Below, piece after piece: positions 57,269 through 64,000 of a stretch of DNA of 64,000 nt. The position numbers were made by a program, and so were the translations under genes. The notes below the pieces were generated by a model, which did no database searches, was not told the origin of the DNA, and saw only the letters and a list, made by a program, of their open reading frames with translations. Within the stretch, counting starts at the first letter, position 1; every line of letters starts with the position of its first letter. Origin of the DNA: Camellia lanceoleosa (Eukaryota; Streptophyta; Magnoliopsida; Ericales; Theaceae); contig CM045770.1 in the NCBI GenBank assembly GCA_025200525.1, positions 122,737,429-122,801,428 on the forward strand. Reading direction: 5' to 3'.

Positions 57269-58388
57269 CTAATTTCGTGGTTCAAGGCTCCGTGATGGTA
57301 CAGAGTTTATCGGCTGAACGATTTCAGATGAGGCCATCTTGTTAGGCTTGTGCCCGGCTTTGACCCGCAGGGCATTATCTTCCACTTTGCAGTATTCCTC
57401 GACTTTCTTCATTAACGACCAGACTGTTTTGGGGGGCCTTCTGGTCAAGGAGCTGCGGAGGGCACTATCAGGATGCAATCCCATCTTAAGGGCGGTGATG
57501 GCCATGGAGTCATTACAGGCATCATCTACCAGATTAAAGCATTCCCAATAGCGCGCCGAATAAGCACGAAGGGTTTCTCTTGGTTGAATTTGCATTGCTC
57601 AAAGAGAATCGGCTTGCTTCGGCTAGACCTCATTGGTGATGATCTTTGCCCTGAAGGATTTTTGGAGTTGGTGGAAGCTCTTAATCGATGCTGGTTCCAA
57701 TTTATAAATACTATCTAATAGCCAGTGGTCCCAAACTGCTCGGAAATATTCGACACATGAGGGCCTCGTTGTCTACATGAAGCGTCATGGCTTGTTTATA
57801 ATGATGAATGTGATTAGTGGGGTCCAATTTTCCATCGTATAGGATGAATGATGGAGCTTTGAATTTTTTGGGTAGCACTGCCCTTGTGATCTGTTGCACA
57901 AAGGGGTTATGTTGATCCTCTTTGTCTGAATCATTTCTTCGCTTATTTCACACACGCGGACTTCCTCCGAAAGAACTGGAGACTTCGACTCGTCCCTTCT
58001 TTTTAGATTATGAGGATGATGAGTTAGAATCACTGCCACTATCATGTCTCTGAATTTGAGGTCATCGACCATCCTTTCCCAAAGGTCGTCCCCGATCTTG
58101 ACACGCGGCCTGTTGGGATTTTGCCACCTCTAGGGCCAAATCCCATCGAAGGCGCTCGTTCTCAGCCATCATGTTTTCCAACCTCTGTTCATTTTGCTTC
58201 GCCTGATCCATAATTGCTTGCATTGTCTCATGTATTGATGTCGAGGGTGAGGTCTGGGCAACTGAGTTGAAGTTCAAGGCCCTTCGTGCGGCAATGTTCT
58301 TTGGCCCAAGCATGTTTCCTGGAGTGGTATCATCTCGTGGCATAAGGTCATCAGTGACTATCGGAGGATCTTCTATCACGCCCGCCAT
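57269..58388 (-). pseudogene. gag: Gag of element B, broken
   Basis: Starts MAGVIEDPPI at 58388, 17 bases inside the primer site. 58388-58062 includes a helical charged stretch (AKQNEQRLENMMAENERLRW). Stops and frame changes follow; then the Retrotrans_gag core: FILYDGKLDPTNHIHHYKQA (57860-57801), FPSSLGPLA, and MQIQPRETLRAYSARYWECF (57595 on) with LRSSLTRRPPKTVWSLMKKV. At least three breaks. Confidence 0.8.
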
Positions 58389-58404
58389 GGATGTGCTTGA
58401 GTAT

Positions 58405-58421
58405 TCCCACAGACGGCGCCA
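58405..58421 (-). other. Primer-binding site of element B
   Basis: The minus strand reads TGGCGCCGTCTGTGGG right after the 5' LTR, identical over 16 bases to that of element A. Confidence 0.85.
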
Positions 58422-58422
58422 T

Positions 58423-58866
58423 TGTGGAGATGTGGATTGGAAATACTCTATGGATCCTATAGGACGCTCTTGATCCTCAGCTAGTCACCTGAAAATGAAT
58501 GAACAATCCGATCGGGGGTGCCGGAATTAGCACTTCGACGGATAAGTCAGTGTATACTCTCTTGGATGCTTGTATCTCAAGTTAATCTTATTTGTTCTCA
58601 CATACCTTTTCTTAGCTGATGCTCCTTTTATTTATAGTCGTCCTTGATATTAATAGTTGGGCCCACCTTTCGACCAACAAATAATTGCTTACTCGGCTAT
58701 TCTATCCTACCTATTCGTACTCGGCCTAGTTTACAGCTGATTCTACGGTCGACCTGGTTATTCGGCCTTTGTGTCCCTCCAGGATAGAGCTGTATAGTAT
58801 ATAACTTGATTTCTTTCTTTAAACTAAATCAGCTTCCCTATGTAATTATATTATTTGGCTCCCACA
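58423..58866 (-). repeat. 5' LTR of element B
   Basis: 444 bp, + strand TGTGGAGATG...GGCTCCCACA, collinear with 46503-46945. Confidence 0.92.
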
Positions 58867-59090
58867 CATGGAATTAACCTAATCTAGGTGTCGCAATCTT
58901 TATTCACGAATTCACAAAGCTTTTCCCTACTTTGATTCCTTGAACTTACTTAGGCATCAGAGGGGTTTTCCGAAAAACACCCGTTGGGCAGCTCACCAGT
59001 GGTCGTGTTTCAGGTCATATGACATTGTTTGGAGAAGCGCAAGCTTGATTACGAGGATTATACAAGCGACGATTATTTCATGCTTGTACA
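58867..59090 (+). mobile_element. 3' part of the 5' LTR of element C
   Basis: Lies between element B and the primer site of element C and ends TACA. It would be the R/U5 side of an LTR whose left part was displaced to before 46503 by element B. No second copy is in the window to define the LTR. Confidence 0.5.
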
Positions 59091-59091
59091 A

Positions 59092-59110
59092 TTGGCTTCG
59101 TCTATGGGAA
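59092..59110 (+). other. Primer-binding site of element C, mutated
   Basis: TTGGCTTCGTCTATGGGAA, three differences from TTGGCGCCGTCTGTGGGAA in elements A and B. Confidence 0.65.
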
Positions 59111-59155
59111 ATACACAAAAGAAACCTTTTGATCAAGCTCTTCTAAAAGATTTTA

Positions 59156-61100
59156 ATGGCGAACAATGAAGATCTGCCACTTTCCACCGTTGATCGCTAG
59201 ACTCCTAAGGCCAACAGGAGGCACAGAGATTTGCCGCTTATTGATCCAATACAAGATCTGGGCACTCAACCTAAAAAGGGGCCTCATAGAGAAGCATGTG
59301 ACAAGCACCTTCATTCTCCTCTACGTTCTCTAATCCCAGAAAACATCAATGGCGAAGAATGTATAATGCCTAAGGTTTCAAGAATAGAGTCAAGGAGCAA
59401 GACGAGATAATAAGGATGATGGGAGAAGATATGGAGCTTCTGAAGTGCCAAGTGAGGGGAAAAGGTGTCACTGGGGTTGAAATCTATGATAAGCGTACTT
59501 GATCTCATTACTTGGGGGACCAAAACAGACATCCTATGTTAATGCTTTTTGGTAGCAGAAAAAGCCACATGACAAGTGAATCTCAGTCGTGTTCTTTGAG
59601 GTCACGTTCGTATTACTGAAGGTTTGAGAAATCTAGGACAGGGAGATCTTATTCACAAGAGAGTAGCTATCGCCTCTCACATTCTCATCAGACATTATCC
59701 TATTACTCGAAGTTGCCTAGATTAGAGGACTTGAGGACTGTCTTGGATGAAACGGCGCGAAGAAGGTATGTAGTCCAAGCGAACCGTCCCCGAAGGGTGC
59801 CAACTTTGCAGAGGTTGACTTCCAAGATATATGGTAGCATTGAGGTGGCAATGCCAATGCCATGCATTGTTCATATGCTAGCAAACAAGGAGCTGGGGAG
59901 ATTGTATAATACATTGTTCTCACCAGAGATCGAGAATGTATCCCTTCCAATGGGCTTCAACCAATTGAAGTTTTCTGTCTACGATGAAAAGTTAGATCCT
60001 TACATGAACCTTAGCCATTTTTGACAAGTTATTCACAGGGAAAACGGTGCTCTGAAGTGCATCCTATTTCCATCAAGCCTATGGGATTTAGGCTTGACTT
60101 GGTTTGAAAAATTGCTTGAAGGTAGCATTGCCATTTGGGCACAGCTTGCAGAGGCGTTTGTTACAAGATTCAAAACAAACAACAAGACGCCCAATGAGGT
60201 TAATCACTTACTGGCTTTTGACATGGGGCCTCAAGAGACTTTGAAGTCATATAACAACATATATTAGGACACATTCAATGAAATTGGTGAGTATCATTCT
60301 AACCTAGCAATTGCCCAGTATAAGTGGGATTTGCCAACTGGACTTAGATTGAGAGACTCGCTAACAATGACTCCTTCCCTGACCATGGAGGCTCTAATGA
60401 AAAGGGTTAACCAGCACATAAGGTTCAAAGAAGATATTGCTCACACAAAGGCAAAGATCTGCACAGCAGTGCCGAACCAAAAAAACTTTAGCCAAAATCA
60501 ACACAGTTAGGAAGATTGCAAAGCAAGGTGGAAACTACAACAAGAACTGCAATAACAACAATCGGGATAGTCCACCTTTCAATGATAAAGAGGATAAGGT
60601 AAGAAAGTTGAAAGCTCGCATTGTCATCACTACAGTATTCAAGAAGCCCGTCTACCGTATCCTTAGTGAAATCCGAGATGAGCCATACGTCCAGTAGCTA
60701 GCTAAGTTGGGTGAGGCACAGAGGGCTATGATGAAAAGTACCGTTACACTTATCATGATGAAAGGGGGCACCAAAATGAAGATTGTGTGCCGCTTAAACA
60801 ACAATTGGAAGAGTTAATGGCAGTAGGACACTTAGATCACTTAATTGAAGGTGGAGCTAGGGCGGCCCCTCAAAATCAAGACATGTCAAATTGGATGCCC
60901 CTTGACGCACCTCTTCAAGAAGTTATCAATGTGGTCCATGGGATCACTGAGCCTAAACGAGTCTGTGAGCCCAGATACATGATTAAGAAAGCTGAACAAA
61001 TGATGGAAGTACTTAGTGTCCAGCTGACCTTCAAGAAAGAAAAGACAGAAGAGAAGAATGTGACATCTTTCTCCGATAGAGATTTGGCAAGATTTTAGAA
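59156..61100 (+). pseudogene. gag: Gag of element C, decayed
   Basis: ATG at 59156 (MANNEDLPL) with a TAG soon after. The core begins in the open frame 59713-60024 (VSLPMGFNQLKFSVYDEKLD). It continues with FPSSLWDLGLTWFEKLLEGS and AFVTRFKTNN, then the 'RLRDSLTMTPSLTMEALMKRV' helix region (about 60345-60405). Knuckle remnant YHDERGHQNEDCVPLKQQLE (about 60750-60810). The frame 60787-61098 is open. Many stops; not functional. Confidence 0.75.
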
Positions 61101-61420
61101 TCCCTATAACGATGTGCTAGTGGCAACTTTGCTTGTCAAGGATTTTCATATCAAGAGGATCTTGATTGACTAAGGTAGCTCAGTTGAGATCATGTACTAC
61201 AACGCTTTCAAGCAGTTCAAGTTGGATGAAAAAGGCCTGGCACCTGCCATATCTCCATTGGTTAGCTTCAATTCAATGCTTGAATGGCCAATTGGCAAGA
61301 TCATACTGCCGATCAAAGTAGGATCGGTGGTCAAACAAGTGGAGTTCTAGCTGTTAAAGGTTTCCTCCACTTACAACATTGTTTTGAGAAACACATGGTT
61401 ACACGCCATGCAAGCTCATT
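61101..61420 (+). pseudogene. Aspartic protease of element C
   Basis: VATLLVKDFHIKRILID, then TAA in place of one codon, then GSSVEIMYYNAF; later SSTYNIVLRNTWLHAMQA. Same order as in element B. Confidence 0.7.
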
Positions 61421-62540
61421 GTAAACGACAGTCGAGATGCCAAGGGATTTGTTCAGATGATAGAAGAGCCAGAGGACACAGAGGTGCTTGAAGATTTTGG
61501 TAAGGAAGCCAAAGATAAAGTCGTCGAAGAACTTGTGGAGGTAAAGATAGAGGAAAATAATCTTGAAAAGTCATTTTTGATAGGCTCATCTTTATGTAGC
61601 AATTAAAGGAAGGAAATCTTGGACTTTCTGATGTCCAACATAAAGGTCTTTTCTTGGATTACGATATGCCTGGCAACGATCCAAGCTTCATCTGCCATCA
61701 ACTCAACGTTTTTCAATGTCTTTCTTCATCCTAGACCAATCATTCAAAGAACTTGCAGGTCCACATTGCACCATGCAAAGTTGTGACTAAGGAAGTGAAA
61801 AATCTATTAGAGGCATAAGCAATTAGAGAGGTCTATTACCCCAAGTGGATTTCAAGCATAGTTGTCGTGTTGAAGAAAAATAGCAAGTGGCGTGTTTGCA
61901 TCGATTGTAAAATAATTAATAAAGCATTCCCAAAGAATAACTTTCCAATGCCAAGGATTGATTAGTTGGTGGATTCTAATTCAGGCCATAACCTCTTTAG
62001 CTTTCTAGATGCATATTGTGGATATCATTAGATTACTATGTACAAGCTAGACCAAGAGATCACTTCTTTCATAACTCCAAGGGGTTGTATTGCTACAAAA
62101 TAATGCCTTTTAGCTTGAAGAATGTAGAGGAAACCTTTCAGAGGATGACTACCAGAATGGTTGCCCCTTTGCTCTACAAGACAATGGAGGCATACATTGA
62201 TGACATGGTGATCAAGAGCAAGAATGAGTTTGACCATCTCCCGAATTTATCTGAGATGTTCTAAATTTTAAAGACTCACAAGCTAGGTTTGATTGGATTC
62301 AAGTGTGTATTTGGCGTGGGATCAGGAAAATTTCTAGGATTCTTGATAACCAACCATGGAATAAAGGTAGATCCCTCACAAATCAAAGAGATTCAAGAGT
62401 TGGAAAGACCAAATATCCCCAAAAAAAGTGTAACATCTAGCAGGATTGGCGGCCACACTGAACAGATTTATAAGTTAATCTTCAGATTGTTGCAAATCAT
62501 TCTTCTAGGCGTTAAAATCAAAGTTCAGCTAGGATGAAGA
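61421..62540 (+). pseudogene. Reverse transcriptase of element C, decayed
   Basis: Reads over several frames: EVYYPKWISSIVVVLKKNSK WR-type text (61830-61895), FPKNNFPMPRID, FSFLDAYCGYH, then the open frame 62016-62264 with YKIMPFSLKNVEETFQRM and the active site AYIDDMVIKSK (62189-62221; Asp pair kept). The thumb follows (62289 on: [18 protein letters not shown]), which shows the segment that element B lacks. Confidence 0.8.
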
Positions 62541-62574
62541 GTGTGATCGCACTCTGGAGGAATTAAAGTAGTAT

Positions 62575-62990
62575 TTGTCCTCAGCTCCACTCTTAGTGAC
62601 CCCAATGCCCAGAGAAGAACTCTATTTGTACCTTGTAGCATTTCAACATGCTGTCAATGCGATGCTTGTTCGCACAAAAGGAATACAGTTTTTGCTTATC
62701 TTTTATGTGAGCAAAATTTTGCTCAATGTTGAGACAAGATACCTACCATTGGAGAAGCTTGCTTTAGCTTTGATGATGGTGTTCAAAAAATTAGCACATT
62801 ACTTTTACGCACATATAATTGTTGTATTGACCGAATTCCCATTGAAAGCATTGCTTGAAAAGGAAGACTTCGTTGGAAGAATCTTGAAATGGGTAGTGGA
62901 GTTGGGATAATTTGATGTCAAGTTCCAACCAAGAACAACAATAAAGGCTCAAGCCTTGGCAAACTTCATTGCTAAGTTCTCTCTAGGAAT
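62575..62990 (+). pseudogene. Retroviral-type RNase H of element C
   Basis: The open frame to 62910 has LVTPMPREELYLYLVAFQHA, VSKILLNVETRYLPLEKLAL and LTEFPLKALL. A TAA follows and then FQPRTTIKAQALANF in the same frame. Confidence 0.75.
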
Positions 62991-63365
62991 TCATTTGATT
63001 TTCCCCGTTGATTTGACTGAAGAAATCGAGTAAGGGGGTAGGCACCGTGTAAATTACATGGTCTTCAGTCACCTTACAACAAATAGAAGCTTTACCTCAA
63101 ATGGATGAAGTGCGCCATTGAGTTTGGAATTAGTAGTCTTATTTATTCGGTCCAATGACGCATTGCAAGGGGATGAAGAGGTAGTTCGAGCAATAGAGGA
63201 TATAATTGGCAATGAAGTGCCTAAAGGGGATATAGTAGGGCAACCAAGCAAAGGATTTGACAAAAATGGAATGGAGCTCCAACACAACTAGATGACGCGG
63301 ATAAAGAAATAATAGTCATCCCCAATCTGAAGAAATCTTTAGATCCATCAGAATGTTAGAAGTTA
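62991..63365. other. Tether between the two RNase H domains, element C
   Basis: No intact frame; the usual spacer region in Tat elements. Confidence 0.4.
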
Positions 63366-63740
63366 TTGGTTAGAGTGATGTGGAAGCTATTTGTTGATAG
63401 AGCTTCCAATAGACATGGAGTCAGGCTAGGAGTTGTCCTTATCTTGCAAGATGGCCAAATTGTTGAGCAAGCAATCAGACTTAGATTCCCAACTTCCAAT
63501 AATGAAGCAGAGTACGAAGCTCTTTTAACTGGTCTAAAATCAGCCCTCCATATGAAGGCAACCGAGCTAATAGTATACAGTGACTTCAAGTTGGTGTGGT
63601 CAACCAAGTTTTTGGTAAATACGAGGCAAAATATGACAAAATGGCCAAATACCAAATGTTAGTCAGAGAAAAAATCAAAAAGTTTGAAACAATAAGGGTA
63701 GAGTAGATCAGCAGGGATGAAAACACAAAGGCTGATGAGT
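63366..63740 (+). pseudogene. Archaeal-type second RNase H of element C
   Basis: [19 protein letters not shown] (Asp kept, the usual Gly before Ala is Arg), [20 protein letters not shown] (Glu kept), [15 protein letters not shown] (Asp kept). The frame breaks near 63660 and resumes with ADELACFAAMYDSTI (63733-63777). Confidence 0.8.
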
Positions 63741-63789
63741 TGGCCTGCTTCGCTGCCATGTATGATTCCACAATTCCCAACCTTTATTG

Positions 63790-64000
63790 ATTTAATTCTT
63801 CCCAAGACCCAACATTGTAGTTCCAGTGCTTTGCGCGGAGCTATGACTATCTTGGATGGATCCCATCATTATCTTTTTGAAAGATAGGATTCTGCCTATT
63901 GACAAAAAGAAGGAAATAAAATTCGAGCAAAATTAGAGTGCTTTTGACTCTCTCCATAAGGAGCACTGTACAAAAAGTCCTTCACTAGTCCATATTTGAA
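63790..64000 (+). mobile_element. Element C, region before integrase
   Basis: Continuation of pol toward integrase, cut by the window edge; no motif recognised in this short piece. Confidence 0.4.

Larger units (their letters stand above)
46503..58866 (-). mobile_element. Tat-type Ty3/gypsy retrotransposon B, complete LTR to LTR
   Basis: 12,364 bp in minus orientation: 5' LTR 58423-58866, primer site 58405-58421, gag about 58388-56900, protease, RT, RNase H, archaeal-type second RNase H, integrase to 53280, then a 6.3-kb 3' region with an antisense gene and two tandem arrays, polypurine tract about 46946-46962 and 3' LTR 46503-46945. The second RNase H between RNase H and integrase is the hallmark of the Tat lineage. 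A by-eye comparison of the two LTRs gives about 31 substitutions over about 443 bp, nearly all transitions. Flanks CATAA/CATGG are a poor 5-bp target duplication (three matches). Confidence 0.9.

Noticed and set aside
46503..58866. Reading B as two separate elements because of the antisense gene
   Set aside because: Matching LTRs at both ends, a single primer site and one pol set support one element; the antisense gene lies in the 3' region where Tat elements carry extra ORFs.

Overview
This window is nuclear DNA of a flowering plant, most likely a eudicot. The signs are LTR retrotransposons of plant-specific lineages (Tat-type with a second RNase H, and a chromovirus), plant hAT, Tourist and Mutator-type elements, and an intron-bearing cytosolic ribosomal protein gene with a telo-box-like leader. 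No bacterial, organellar or CRISPR features were seen. Only one intact host gene is convincing: RPS27 (eS27), four exons, CDS 29678-30839 on the + strand. Almost everything else is mobile DNA in various states of decay. The species cannot be told from the sequence.

Layout. (1) 1-6662: the 5' end of a minus-strand Tat-type element (element A: LTR 5975-6662, primer site 5957-5972, decayed gag-like region below 2125), split by a 3.7-kb solo-LTR-like copy of a non-coding family called here X (X1, 2126-5857). (2) 7690-8600: a decayed hAT transposase. (3) 9184-25402: a three-level nest. X2 (9184-25402, target duplication GTGAT on both sides) is split by a Ty3/gypsy chromovirus (11796-24966), whose integrase gene is split by X3 (19725-23183). 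(4) 25408-46502: AT-rich gene-poor DNA with RPS27, a truncated RPS27 duplicate at 38188-38466, a decayed unknown reading frame, a non-LTR retrotransposon scrap, and many small inverted-repeat elements, several with clear target duplications. (5) 46503-58866: a complete minus-strand Tat-type element (element B, 12.4 kb) with gag, protease, RT, RNase H, archaeal-type RNase H and integrase. Its long 3' region carries a plus-strand (antisense) spliced coiled-coil gene, a second decayed coiled-coil fragment, a 122-bp tandem array split by a small transposon, and a 102-bp dimeric tandem array. (6) 58867-64000: a third Tat-type element (element C) on the plus strand, decayed and running off the window. 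Element B appears to have inserted into its LTR.

How the parts relate. All the retroelements look immobile: stops, frameshifts and changed catalytic residues are visible in each. The order of events can be read from the nesting: hAT and element A first, X1 and X2 into that landscape, the chromovirus into X2, and X3 into the chromovirus. The most unusual content is the 3' region of element B, where an antisense spliced gene and two different satellites-in-the-making sit inside one retrotransposon.
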